Assembly (NCBI RefSeq): GCF_014750685.1
Contig: NZ_JAAXGE010000003.1
Coordinates: 1-64,000, forward strand
DNA length: 64,000 nt
Direction: 5' to 3'
DNA from: Bacteroides sp. GM023
GTDB taxonomy: Bacteria; Bacteroidota; Bacteroidia; Bacteroidales; Bacteroidaceae
The position numbers were made by a program, and so were the translations under genes. The notes below the pieces were generated by a model, which was not told the DNA's origin, did no database searches, and saw only the letters and a list, made by a program, of their open reading frames with translations. Positions within the stretch are counted from its first letter, which is position 1. Each line of letters starts with the position of its first letter. Below, piece after piece: positions 20,248 through 29,030 of this stretch.

Positions 20248-21939
20248 TTATTGTTTTTTCGTGATAGACTCGCTTGGCGTTATCCCAAAATACTCTTTGT
20301 ACTTATGGCGGAAATTCTTCAGATTCTTCAATCCGATCATTTCAGGAAGAACATTGACAGAGTATTTCCCGCTTTCCAATAACTCACGTGCTTTTTCCAT
20401 GCGGATCCGGTAAATAAAATATTTGGGCGCTTCTCCTGTCAGTGCTTTCCATTTATTGAAAAAAGCGGTTCTGCTCATATACAGTTCAGAGGCAATCTCA
20501 TCTATCGTCAGATTTTCCTTATCTATATTTCTTAGAATAAATTCTTTCACCTGATTGATGAATGTATAATTACTTTCATCCAAGACTTTCTCTTCCTCCA
20601 CCTCTAAAAACTGCTTCCCAAATACTTTTTGCAGGAATGATCTTCTTAGAAAGCGGTTGTTTTTGATAAGCACATTCATTTCTATCTTTAAATCTTCAAT
20701 GTGGAAAGGCATATATAAGAATATGTCGGCCAGGGAACTTTCTCTTTTGTTACGTTGTCCTATGTCTATACGCGAACCGTAAAGGATAATGGGGATAACG
20801 GATGTCTCTCCTGATGTCTTTAGTCTTGACGACAGTTCATAGCCATACATTCCATGTAGCATTAGGTCGCAAATCACTAAATCGGGATACTCTTCTTTTA
20901 TACATTCTAAGGCTTCAGCGCCATTTCCGAAACTTTTTACATTATAGTATTCTGACAAACGTTCTTCCAGGTAAAGTCTGAATTTCTCATTGCTGTCGGC
21001 GAGAACTATTGCGGGTTTAGCCGAGTTTCTTTTTTGTGAATCGTTACCGAATAATGCATCAATTTTTTCTTCTACCGGATTTGCCGCGATCTGTATGTTG
21101 GTATGCCTGGGAGTACTTTTCGGCGAATCTTTTGAAGGGAATTTCAGAGTAATGGTACGGTTGGGATGATTAATCAGAATCTTTCCATTACACATTTTTA
21201 TTAGCCTTTTGCAGAATATATTTTTTGCAAAGTTGTATTCGAGTTCTTCTTTTCGTTTGAGTCTCTGCCGATTTTTGCATTTATAGCATTGAACTAATTT
21301 TATATTTTCAAAATCAGTGATTTTAATTTGCCAGTTTTCGGAATTTGAAGTGATTAGTAAAGTAATCGTTTTTTTTTGTTCGGTGTGGTCTATGGCGTTT
21401 TTTATAAATTTGTCGATGACCGGGGATATTTTGCTTTGGTCGAACCAGGCGCTTGCATAATGAAAGTCTGTTTTCATATTCAGCTTTACCGAGTTGTTGG
21501 CGGCATGCGTTCTTAAAGTATCAATCCTGTTTTTGATAAACTTCCCCAGTTCATATTCTGCGGAGTCCAACCTTTCGGAATTGACAAACAACTGTTTTAA
21601 ATCCATTAACCACGTTAAATGTCTGTTGAGACAATCTATATTTTGAATGGCTAATGACAACTCTTGTTTTATATTTTCGGGACAGTTATCATTGCATACT
21701 ATTTTCAGTGGAGTATGAATCAATGTGAGTGGGGTACGGATATTTTCAAAAGAGTCTATAAAATATTGAGTTCCCTCTTTGAGAATATTTTTTTCTTTCT
21801 GTATTGTAATGATATGATTTATAATCCAATAAATGGATATTCCTCCTGCCAGGAGCATTGAAGTAATATTTAATTGGTGAATAATAATTATCGCTATGGC
21901 GCTAGAAATGAGTGGGGACGTTTTAATTAAGTATTTCAT
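20248..21939 (-). CDS. Degenerate HTCS-like regulator: pseudokinase + receiver + AraC DNA-binding domain
   Basis: A 563-aa protein with the domain order of the cytoplasmic half of a hybrid two-component system. Two membrane helices lie in residues about 8-45, with no periplasmic sensor. The kinase part is degenerate: the phospho-His motif SHEhRTP reads FENIRTP (His to Glu), the D-x-G-x-G box reads TDFENI and the second Gly box is lost. The receiver keeps the phospho-Asp (VICDLML), but the conserved Lys before Pro is Met (LYMPF). A normal AraC-type helix-turn-helix pair fills the last 110 residues. It is probably a DNA-binding protein that no longer phosphorylates itself. Its target is unknown. 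Confidence 0.85.
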   Translation of the reverse strand: MKYLIKTSPLISSAIAIIIIHQLNITSMLLAGGISIYWIINHIITIQKEKNILKEGTQYFIDSFENIRTPLTLIHTPLKIVCNDNCPENIKQELSLAIQNIDCLNRHLTWLMDLKQLFVNSERLDSAEYELGKFIKNRIDTLRTHAANNSVKLNMKTDFHYASAWFDQSKISPVIDKFIKNAIDHTEQKKTITLLITSNSENWQIKITDFENIKLVQCYKCKNRQRLKRKEELEYNFAKNIFCKRLIKMCNGKILINHPNRTITLKFPSKDSPKSTPRHTNIQIAANPVEEKIDALFGNDSQKRNSAKPAIVLADSNEKFRLYLEERLSEYYNVKSFGNGAEALECIKEEYPDLVICDLMLHGMYGYELSSRLKTSGETSVIPIILYGSRIDIGQRNKRESSLADIFLYMPFHIEDLKIEMNVLIKNNRFLRRSFLQKVFGKQFLEVEEEKVLDESNYTFINQVKEFILRNIDKENLTIDEIASELYMSRTAFFNKWKALTGEAPKYFIYRIRMEKARELLESGKYSVNVLPEMIGLKNLKNFRHKYKEYFGITPSESITKKQ

Positions 21940-22421
21940 ATTAATTTCTGTTTAAGTAACGTCACTCAGATGAAATAAACCCATTCCTTTCGTTTGAGAA
22001 AAAAAGAGGAAATTCACTATCCTGACATTTTGAATCATTCTTTTGAGAAATGGTGAATATCCTCTAAGTAACAATAATTGATTTTATCAATTTTATTTAA
22101 TGAACGCTTTGTTTACTGCATAAAAAAGTGCGTAGGGGAGCGTATTGTATATTGGGTATTATTGGAAAATATCTCAATAAATACCGTTTTGCATTTCCTC
22201 ATATATATAAACTGAAAAGATAATCTGGCTTAGGTTTCTATAAGAAGGTATGATTGGCATCTTTTCTACGAAGTAAAAATACTTATAAGTTGTAACAAGT
22301 AGATGTTGCAATTTGCATTGAATCCTAGTTAGTTCTTATTTGGTTTCAATAAAGAGATAATTGGTGTGATGTTGCTGTATTTTATTAATAAATTGATGTT
22401 CAAATACCTGTAAAAGCGTAA
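21940..22421. other. AT-rich intergenic region, no gene seen
   Basis: This stretch upstream of the HTCS-like gene has no plausible open frame. It contains a small inverted repeat (AATTGAT/ATCAATT around 22076-22092). No exact TAnnTTTG was found near the HTCS start. Confidence 0.5.
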
Positions 22422-22457
22422 AAGAGATGTACCATTTTTCCATCAGGTACATCTCTT
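22422..22457. terminator. Hairpin after the ATPase/Toprim-like module
   Basis: A 12-bp perfect stem (AAGAGATGTACC at 22422-22433 with GGTACATCTCTT at 22446-22457). On the minus strand it is followed by TTTACGCTTTTA, on the plus strand by CTTTATTT. It probably ends transcription of the minus-strand module. Confidence 0.6.
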
Positions 22458-22463
22458 CTTTAT

Positions 22464-22575
22464 TTAAACAGTGCCAATACTGTATTTTTCGGCTATCAAA
22501 TCTTTCTCAATGTTTCCAACAACTCACGTGGTTTTTCCATACGGACACGGTTTATAAATTCTACAGGAGCTTTTA
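22464..22575 (-). pseudogene. Fragment of an AraC/HTCS DNA-binding domain
   Basis: Read on the minus strand, 22499-22575 gives APVEFINRVRMEKPRELLET, closely matching APKYFIYRIRMEKARELLES in the intact HTCS-like gene 2 kb away. After one frameshift and a stop the match continues with AEKYSIGTV (compare SGKYSVNVL). DNA identity is also evident (ACTCACGTG followed by TTTTTCCAT in both). It is the remnant of a second AraC-type regulator, cut off just beside the ATPase/Toprim-like module. Confidence 0.75.
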
Positions 22576-22584
22576 TATTGTTAG

Positions 22585-23118
22585 TTATTCGGTTATCATA
22601 TTTTTTAATTCTTCGCAATCCGCCTCATATTGTTTAAGTTTCAGGTACTTGATCCAACTTTTTAGGATAGTAATTTCTTTTGCTTTTTTTATTGCATTGA
22701 GTAGTTTTTTGAAAGTGGGATCCTCTTTGCTCGTTACTTGTTTGGTTCTTTTGGTGAAAGACTTTAAATCAGACGGCAAACCGAAATCTTCCATTGTAAC
22801 ATTTGTTTCTGATGCACATTTAAGTATAAAACTATCCATTGCGGGATAAATCATTATCAGAAAATGAGGTTTTGATGGATGTTTGTATAAATAAAGCGAT
22901 TCACTATGGGCTACTTCTTCAAATTCTTCTACATATTTTACTTGCTTTTTATCTTTGTCGACGATGCCTATGGCAAAACTATCTTTTAGTTTCTCCTGCA
23001 TTGTTTTTACAACAGTATTACAACCTTTTTGGTGATTATAACCTTGAGGGGTTGGAACTAATGTTTCAATACAATTGGTGTCGATGAAACATTCCGGAAT
23101 AATATATAATTCGGCCAT
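22585..23118 (-). CDS. Small Toprim-like protein paired with the overlapping ATPase (candidate effector)
   Basis: A 177-aa protein that I do not recognise by name. Features fit a short Toprim-type fold: Glu9 after a hydrophobic strand (LYIIPECFIDTNCIETL), an acidic pair Asp54/Asp56 in GIVDKDK, and FLIMIYPAMDSFI, resembling the strand-P-x2-(E/D) element of Toprim/RloB-like proteins. The last 60 residues are Lys-rich and helical. Its ATG overlaps the stop codon of the upstream ATPase by one base (TAATG), so the two are translated together. By analogy with ATPase-Toprim pairs (PARIS, split OLD) it may be a nuclease effector. Function is inference. Confidence 0.6.
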   Translation of the reverse strand: MAELYIIPECFIDTNCIETLVPTPQGYNHQKGCNTVVKTMQEKLKDSFAIGIVDKDKKQVKYVEEFEEVAHSESLYLYKHPSKPHFLIMIYPAMDSFILKCASETNVTMEDFGLPSDLKSFTKRTKQVTSKEDPTFKKLLNAIKKAKEITILKSWIKYLKLKQYEADCEELKNMITE

Positions 23119-24110
23119 TATTTTAAGAATGTTTCAGTATTAAAGAAAATATCAGCCCCATATTCATACATTTCTTGTAGTTCATTAGAAGTCGCTCTTT
23201 TAATAATAGTTTCTCCGTTTTTAAAGTCTATTAGAAAAATAGCCAAATCTTTTTCGGCTTGTTCCAATAAATCGTTTACCACATAAGGACTGTGTGTTGT
23301 TATAAAGAATTGGTTCTGTTCCGAGTTGATAATCTCTTGTGTAATTTTTGAAATGTAGGGTGGATATGAATGTGCTTCCGGTTCCTCGAAAATTAATACA
23401 GAGTTTTGATTACTTTCAATCGCAGCTTTATAAAATATCATTCGTTGCAGTGTATCAGCAATAGAATGAAAGGGTATTAGAAAGATTTCTCCAGCACCTT
23501 TTTCTTTCATTATTTTTATTTCCTGACTATTTGTGTCGAAGACATATTTCAGCCCGTACTCTTTGAATGTTTCAGTCAACTCTTTTTTTAGTTCAGTTTG
23601 CTGGGTGACTACTGTCATTAAGTTACTTCCATCGGGTGGGAGAAGATAGTTTATTGAAACTTTATCCTTCTCAAAGATTGTTGGGTAGAAATAACTTTTA
23701 AATGGATTGACAGCTGAAAGGTCATCTATATTTTTCTTGGTAGATAATAATAAATTGCTGAAAGGTAATGTGATAGTTTCTTTATCGGAATAAGACAAAG
23801 TAACATTGATGCCTTTAGAGTCCATTTCAATTTTTGCCTCCATATTGTCTGCTTTCACAGATATATTCTGGTCGATATTGCCATTAAAAAAAAGTTCCGC
23901 ATCGTTTTCTACCCGGATAAATTGTTGGATACTTTTTTTCTTGCCATATTTCAAATAAGGTAAGCAAAAAAGTGACAAAGCCTCCAATATGTTACTTTTT
24001 CCAACATTTGGCCTTCCGATCAGCAAATTTACTCTTTTACACTCGTTGAGTGAGATTTCTTTAATAGATTTAAAATTACTGATATGTATGGAATTTATAA
24101 ACTTCTGCAT
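23118..24110 (-). CDS. AAA/ABC-type ATPase of the OLD/RecF-like class (AAA_15/AAA_21)
   Basis: A 330-aa SMC/OLD-like ATPase without its own nuclease domain. Walker A is GRPNVGKSN at residues 32-40. Walker B is VLIFEEPEAHSYPP near residue 255, and the switch His is in FFITTHSPYVVNDLL. The frame opens at 24227, but a consensus promoter lies at 24140-24171, so the start is most likely ATG 24110 (AAAAGAG upstream as binding site). ATPases of this type act as sensors in several phage-defence systems. It is followed with 1-base overlap by the small Toprim-like gene, forming a two-gene module with its own promoter. Confidence 0.85.
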   Translation of the reverse strand: MQKFINSIHISNFKSIKEISLNECKRVNLLIGRPNVGKSNILEALSLFCLPYLKYGKKKSIQQFIRVENDAELFFNGNIDQNISVKADNMEAKIEMDSKGINVTLSYSDKETITLPFSNLLLSTKKNIDDLSAVNPFKSYFYPTIFEKDKVSINYLLPPDGSNLMTVVTQQTELKKELTETFKEYGLKYVFDTNSQEIKIMKEKGAGEIFLIPFHSIADTLQRMIFYKAAIESNQNSVLIFEEPEAHSYPPYISKITQEIINSEQNQFFITTHSPYVVNDLLEQAEKDLAIFLIDFKNGETIIKRATSNELQEMYEYGADIFFNTETFLK

Positions 24111-24139
24111 AGGGCACTCTTTTGAATTTGACATGATTG

Positions 24140-24171
24140 CAAAGATAGATAATCTATGTTTGTAAAGCAAA
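24140..24171 (-). promoter_or_regulatory. Consensus promoter of the ATPase/Toprim-like module
   Basis: On the minus strand TTTG (24171-24168), a 20-base spacer and TATCTTTG (24147-24140) match both Bacteroides boxes exactly. Transcription would start near 24133, excluding the in-frame ATG at 24227 and giving a leader of about 23 bases to ATG 24110. Confidence 0.8.
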
Positions 24172-24572
24172 AAAAGGATAAGCTTTCTACTATCTACCTT
24201 ATCTATCGGAATAAAATCAAAAATCAATCGCAGGTTGCAGAATGAATAGCTGCATAAAAGAATATATTCATTAGGTCAATTTAAGGTTTTCTATAGCATA
24301 AACTAATACATTCAGGCGTTCTATTAGCTATCTTATACGGGTGATTTAGTCTGCCGCTGTTGAGTAACTGTCGGGATACACAACTGTGACACGCTTGTTG
24401 CACCAGTCTGTCCGGATGGATGCACAAGTGTAACTTTATAGCTCCTTTATTATTGGATAGGCTATGTAGTGAAAAAGTGCAGTTTTCTTCTGATAAAAGG
24501 TGAAAAGACTATAGATGATTTTTGTAAACTTATAGAAAAGATGGCGGCTTTTGAGGGGTAAAGTGCTGATTA
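24172..24572. other. Intergenic region with small coding-like scraps
   Basis: There is no full gene here. On the minus strand 24435-24346 reads as a protein-like scrap (DWCNKRVTVVYPDSYSTAAD then stop). On the plus strand about 24480-24560 reads KGEKTIDDFCKLIEKMAAFEG then stop. Both are too short to call and may be remnants of lost genes. Confidence 0.3.
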
Positions 24573-24983
24573 TTAATAATGCCACATTTTTGTTTCTCCC
24601 CTTATAATATTTAAAATAAGAGCAAAAATGTCACAGCGTTTAAAGTTTAAAAATCTCCGGTTGTTATTACTCTTGTTTTTGCTTGAAACTTTCCCTCTGT
24701 TCATGTTCAAGGTAAATAAAGGCGGTACGCGCTTCGGTGTTGTAAACCACGGCTAGTGATACTATTTGTTGGAGAGTACCAGTTTGCTATTGTCGGCGTA
24801 GTGTGTTTTGTTTTCCTCGGCGGTGAATTGTAATTACTGCAAGGGGAATTCGGTGTCACCAAGATGAAAAAAATAGTACTACTTTTTGTTGGGTATCGTC
24901 GATGTAGATGCATCGAATAGGGGAATTGTTGTAGTCTTTGCCTTGTCAATTATTGATACAATAAAATGCAGAGGAAATTTATA
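24573..24983 (-). pseudogene. Possible decayed gene with several in-frame stops
   Basis: One minus-strand frame reads as protein-like text interrupted by four stops (three TAG, one TAA): KAKTTTIPLFDASTSTIPNKK, HLGDTEFPLQ, LQFTAEENKTHYADNSKLVL and PWFTTPKRVPPLFTLNMN. No family is recognised. The opposite strand carries a 42-codon frame from ATG 24628 with a signal-peptide-like start (LRLLLLLFLLETFPLF), which is an alternative reading. Either way it looks like a relic. Confidence 0.3.
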
Positions 24984-24991
24984 TCAAATAG

Positions 24992-25028
24992 AATAGAGCC
25001 TCCTTCTTTTTGGGAAGGAGACTCTATT
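24992..25028 (-). terminator. PUL operon terminator
   Basis: An imperfect 15-bp stem (24992-25006 with 25014-25028; AATAGAG...CTCTATT outside, CCTTC/GAAGG inside) lies 40 bases after the last PUL gene. The following minus-strand sequence CTATTTGATATAAATTT is only moderately T-rich. Confidence 0.55.
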
Positions 25029-25068
25029 ACGATTATTTCATCAGAGATGATTTATAGAGAACTTTCAA

Positions 25069-25989
25069 TTAATAATTCTTTGAATAAGATTTTCCGTCAT
25101 AAGTACAGGTGGAATTAAATGCGCCTTGTGCAGCTGCATTCAAAGTAGTTACTTGACTTGACATTTTTAGATCGTAATAGCAGATTGCACCATAACCATT
25201 GTTAAGTGTATTTTGTGCATTACTTTTGACTGTTCTTATTGATTGCGAACTATTAAAGTTGATGGTATAAGGTGCCCATTTTGATTTTGGCATTCCAAAG
25301 TCTGTTCCATCATAAAACCAATTGAATGAAGAATTCATCCCGTAGTCTATGTTGTCTGTTACGCCTGAAAGTTCGGAAGTGTAACCATAGTCGAATACAG
25401 TAATAGTTTTGTTTGGCATCTTATTACGAAGTGCAGTTATTAATTTAGAGAAAGAACCCGTACTTCCGGATGGATATCCGTTTCTTCCATATTCTGCCCA
25501 TTCGTCATCAAAATCAACACCATCCAGATTATAAGTAGTAACTGCATTGGCAACAGCTGTTGCAAATTGTTCAACTTGGGCGTCGGTCATATTAGCAAAT
25601 CCCAATCCCGTATGGTCACCTAATAATCCCAGTAATACCTTGATTCCTTTGTCTTGAAGCGGCTTCACAAGCGTATCCTTGTTGTCAAGAATGTGTTGTA
25701 TATTAGGATTATTATAAAGAATAGCATTGTCACCATCGCCACGAATATTGGCTGCGAATAATATCACATGAGTGAAGAATGATTTTCCATCCATTACGTA
25801 TGAACCTGCATTCAAAGGATTGACATCATTTGCTTCTATATAAACGATGTTTTGGATAGAAGTTGCAGCACGTGTTGTAGTAGTCTGCTGAGCGCTGGAC
25901 TGGTCTACTAAGTTCTCATCATTGGTACATGCATTGGTAACTAATGCCAATGAACATAAGCTTACAAAATAATAAAATAATTTTTTCAT
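25069..25989 (-). CDS. GH18 endo-beta-N-acetylglucosaminidase (Endo F1/H type) lipoprotein
   Basis: Probably cleaves the chitobiose core of N-glycans; 306 aa. The signal peptide ends in VTNAC, a lipobox at about Cys21. The catalytic motif LDGVDFDDEWAEYG matches the Endo H-type active site, with Glu as acid/base and the preceding Asp retained. The single compact TIM-barrel and short length fit Endo F1/H. It is the last gene of the PUL and the only one of three GH18-fold proteins here with a fully intact active site. As remembered, the B. thetaiotaomicron counterpart is BT_1285. Confidence 0.9.
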   Translation of the reverse strand: MKKLFYYFVSLCSLALVTNACTNDENLVDQSSAQQTTTTRAATSIQNIVYIEANDVNPLNAGSYVMDGKSFFTHVILFAANIRGDGDNAILYNNPNIQHILDNKDTLVKPLQDKGIKVLLGLLGDHTGLGFANMTDAQVEQFATAVANAVTTYNLDGVDFDDEWAEYGRNGYPSGSTGSFSKLITALRNKMPNKTITVFDYGYTSELSGVTDNIDYGMNSSFNWFYDGTDFGMPKSKWAPYTINFNSSQSIRTVKSNAQNTLNNGYGAICYYDLKMSSQVTTLNAAAQGAFNSTCTYDGKSYSKNY

Positions 25990-26146
25990 AAATCTTTCAT
26001 ATTAGATTTGGTGAATTGGTTTATTATTGAGTCTTTTATTTTTAGAGAAAAGGCTGATAAATCTCAAAAAGCAGTGAATGTTTTCCTCCTTCCTTCTGGG
26101 GATTTAAAGTTAGTAATTAGTTTGTTATATGCGCATATCAATTTTT

Positions 26147-27643
26147 TCAATAATCTTTTGGTACTAAAGGGATATATATGCTTTCATATCCACGTGGACC
26201 TATTTGTGTGGCATCATATTCATCATACAAGTTATTGTCACTACCCCATATCATATACCATACATATTTGTTATCAGTCGCTAATGATACATTTTCCACT
26301 CTATTCACTACGAATACATGATTTATATTTTCATCTGTCATAGAAAGATTATTTTCAATTTCATTTATTAAATAATCAATTTCTTCATTCGTTGCGTGTA
26401 TATCAGAGTTTAGTGCTCCCCATTTCTCTTTGCTAATTCCGGCAATGGGATTGCTCCACCACGAGTCGGGATGTTCCCAAGGGTTAATGATTTTGTTGAG
26501 TTGGTCTGTCCAAGCATAATCAACAAGGTTACCTAATTTGATTTCACTTTGGTCATTCATAATTCCTTCCGGTGATTCTTTAGTTTGTGTATAACTGATA
26601 ATTTTATCACTGCCTAAAGTCTTTCTTAGTGATGCAACAAATTTACATAAACCTTTTGATAAATCAAAATTATTCTCTGTATTTTTTATCTCAAATTCAC
26701 AATCGTATAAGTTTACACCATCTAAATGATATTTATCTACTATTTTCTTTATTTCGTAAATAAATTTATTCATTTGATATTCATCTAAATTGGAGAATCC
26801 AATCCCTTCTTTTCCACCCTTGATAGCAATGCAAACTTTATGTTCCGCTTGTTGTAAGGGGGTGATGTATTTATTCCTGTGAGACAATACATATTCCAGG
26901 TCGTTTTTAAAATATAGATAAGGAAGATTGCTCTCATCCTTCCAGACGGTGGCAAATTGCAAGTTGACGATGTCGGCTACATTAAAGTAATAAGTAGGCT
27001 TACTTGTCGTGAATATGTGCAATTTGTTTATAATTAGAGGATTGGTGAGCTCCGGATCTACTCCAACTATTTGAATATAGTTTTTTTCTGTCCACTCATA
27101 TTCCGGCATCGTTTCTCCCCATACGTTTATTTTATAATACAATGTATTTCGTTCTTGTGAAAGTGCGGATGCGCCGTTGTTGGCTTTCACTGTAAGGGGA
27201 AGGAGATAAGTGCCTGCTTCAAGGGATTCATCGAAAACGAATGTGGTGGTTATCGTGTTCGATAATTGCTTTCCACTCTCCAAAGTAAGTTTTCCCTCAC
27301 TACTCAACGTGACGAACTGTGACGGAAACGATTTGTACTCTGTCTTGTTTGCTTCGTTGTAGGTATCTACCTTGGAATCATCAATGGCTACGGTGTAGGT
27401 GGATGCTTGTATTGCCGGCTCGGTAAGTTCGATACGAAGTTCGTCGCTTGCGTTGGCTTGCTCTAAATTTATGAGAGGGTTTTCTGCATAATTAATGCTC
27501 CGGAGTATCCCCATGGATATGCCGATTCCTCCCGTTTCAGGAAATGTTCCGTTTATGGGAGTGATATCGTCTTCTTCGCAAGCGGTGAAAACAAAACCTG
27601 CGGCAAAGGCAAATGGCAATATGTATTTCAATATTTGTTTCAT
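26147..27643 (-). CDS. DUF1735 + GH18-like lipoprotein with altered active site
   Basis: A 498-aa surface lipoprotein (lipobox FVFTAC). Residues about 35-175 form a DUF1735 beta domain (TYTVAIDDSKVDTYNEANKTEY, LEAGTYLLPLTV). Residues about 185-490 form a GH18-like barrel. The active-site strand reads LDGVNLYDCEFEI: the first motif Asp is Asn and one extra residue is present, though a D-C-E pair resembling the D-x-E dyad remains. It could be a weak enzyme or a glycan-binding protein. It lies 157 bases before the intact GH18 gene in the same operon. Confidence 0.82.
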   Translation of the reverse strand: MKQILKYILPFAFAAGFVFTACEEDDITPINGTFPETGGIGISMGILRSINYAENPLINLEQANASDELRIELTEPAIQASTYTVAIDDSKVDTYNEANKTEYKSFPSQFVTLSSEGKLTLESGKQLSNTITTTFVFDESLEAGTYLLPLTVKANNGASALSQERNTLYYKINVWGETMPEYEWTEKNYIQIVGVDPELTNPLIINKLHIFTTSKPTYYFNVADIVNLQFATVWKDESNLPYLYFKNDLEYVLSHRNKYITPLQQAEHKVCIAIKGGKEGIGFSNLDEYQMNKFIYEIKKIVDKYHLDGVNLYDCEFEIKNTENNFDLSKGLCKFVASLRKTLGSDKIISYTQTKESPEGIMNDQSEIKLGNLVDYAWTDQLNKIINPWEHPDSWWSNPIAGISKEKWGALNSDIHATNEEIDYLINEIENNLSMTDENINHVFVVNRVENVSLATDNKYVWYMIWGSDNNLYDEYDATQIGPRGYESIYIPLVPKDY

Positions 27644-27683
27644 ATCTAAGTCTTTTAAATTAAAGATTCATACTTTTTATCAC

Positions 27684-29012
27684 TTATTCTTTTTTGTTCA
27701 CCTGAGGTACTTCGAGCCCTGACGGCCAAAGATCTTCGTCTTTCACTTCATACTCGTTTTTGGATTGGCTATCTTTCCAATAACGTACAATTTGTGCATT
27801 ATTGCCCCATCGGGAATAGTCTTTGATGTCGTTGCCTGTTCCTTCATTAAATTTCCAGTAGGCAGCGAGATGCTCTTCGGTAGTAGGATTATTTATGTCA
27901 TACATATTTTCCCATATCTCTTGTGGTGTGCGTGCTACATCCCAAATTCGAACTTCGCAGACGTTACCATTCAGCTGGCGGTCGATAAGCCAACGGTCGT
28001 TGTAAGAGCGTCCGATGTAGAAGAGCCAGTCTCCGTCACCCTTTCCGGGAGAACTTTCCTGCACGCGGTTAGCAAGGTTGATTTCGTTAAAACTGGTGCT
28101 GGAATAGTCTGTGTTGCGGCTTTGTTCTTTTCCGTTGACATAGAAGATTATAGTCTTTGTGGCAATGTCGTATGTAAGAGCAAGGTGATACCATTCTCCT
28201 GCGTTAAGAAGTTTTGCTTTACTGCTTTCAGGAAATTTGCCGGCAGGAGTTTCTACTTGTAGCTGCTGACGTGGAAATCCTGCATCTCCGACACGGAAGC
28301 AGAGGTGCCCTTCGATGCCCATCAGGCTGGAAATGTCAGTGTTGTCGTCAAATTTATTAATGCGTACTATCATTTCATAGGTGACTGCTTTCATCCCGTT
28401 TAGATGAGCGGCGTTGCCGCTAGGTTCCTGGCTTCCGTTGGGAACGTAAAATCCCGGTACTTCAATATAGCAATACTGAAGATTGACGGCGGTGGTGATA
28501 GCACTGGAACGTTTTACGACATACCAATAAGTGGAAGAGCCGTCAAGTAAACCGATTCCCTGTGCTGAAGTGAGGGTGACAGGACAGAGGTAGGCTTTGT
28601 CAATTTCAAGTTCTGTAAGATCATTAAAATAGATATGTACAGGTTGAGAATTAAGCTTTCCGGCAGGTATGGCAGTCTCGTTAGCCTCCAGGCGATAGTG
28701 CTTGGTAGGCAGAACATCGTATGAAGTATTATTACGCATATTATAATCGACTACTCGGGAAGGATCAACAGTAATACCGACACTGACTTCCGCATCTGCG
28801 GGGAATGCCAGGCGGGCAGTGAATTCTTTTTCGAGTTTAGTGATTGTTTTGTTGAAGGTCATCGTTTCCGACGTTTTGGTTTCGGCCATGCTGAGGTATA
28901 TGCTGTTGTCACAGGGGGTGCGCTCGGTATAGTCGGTATTATCACAGGCACCGGCAGCGAATAGCATAAGAAGAGTTACCGGTAGTATTGATAGTTTTCT
29001 TTTGTTTTTCAT
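27684..29012 (-). CDS. DUF1735 + LamG-like lipoprotein (probable surface glycan-binding protein)
   Basis: A 442-aa lipoprotein (lipobox LFAAGAC). Residues about 35-165 are a DUF1735 domain (RVVDYNMRNNTSYDVLPTKHY). Residues about 185-420 are a concanavalin/LamG-type beta-sandwich, with WYHLALTYDIATKTIIFYVN and GNVCEVRIWDVARTPQEIW as hallmarks. No catalytic residues are evident. It probably binds N-glycans at the cell surface for the PUL. Confidence 0.87.
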   Translation of the reverse strand: MKNKRKLSILPVTLLMLFAAGACDNTDYTERTPCDNSIYLSMAETKTSETMTFNKTITKLEKEFTARLAFPADAEVSVGITVDPSRVVDYNMRNNTSYDVLPTKHYRLEANETAIPAGKLNSQPVHIYFNDLTELEIDKAYLCPVTLTSAQGIGLLDGSSTYWYVVKRSSAITTAVNLQYCYIEVPGFYVPNGSQEPSGNAAHLNGMKAVTYEMIVRINKFDDNTDISSLMGIEGHLCFRVGDAGFPRQQLQVETPAGKFPESSKAKLLNAGEWYHLALTYDIATKTIIFYVNGKEQSRNTDYSSTSFNEINLANRVQESSPGKGDGDWLFYIGRSYNDRWLIDRQLNGNVCEVRIWDVARTPQEIWENMYDINNPTTEEHLAAYWKFNEGTGNDIKDYSRWGNNAQIVRYWKDSQSKNEYEVKDEDLWPSGLEVPQVNKKE

Positions 29013-29030
29013 ATCTGTTCCTCCTGTTAG

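Noticed and set aside
22427..22849. Plus-strand open frame of 140 codons
   Set aside because: It lies antisense to the Toprim-like gene and the AraC fragment, which have protein-like sequence, and is rich in Ser, Phe and Cys as random antisense frames are.
24111..24227. Longer N-terminus of the ATPase
   Set aside because: A consensus promoter lies inside this stretch, so ATG 24227 would be upstream of transcription; ATG 24134 would be almost leaderless.
24378..24431. Possible attachment site or CRISPR-like repeat from the imperfect repeat CACGCTTGTTGCA/TGCACAAGTGT
   Set aside because: It occurs only once, with no integrase, spacers or target duplication nearby.
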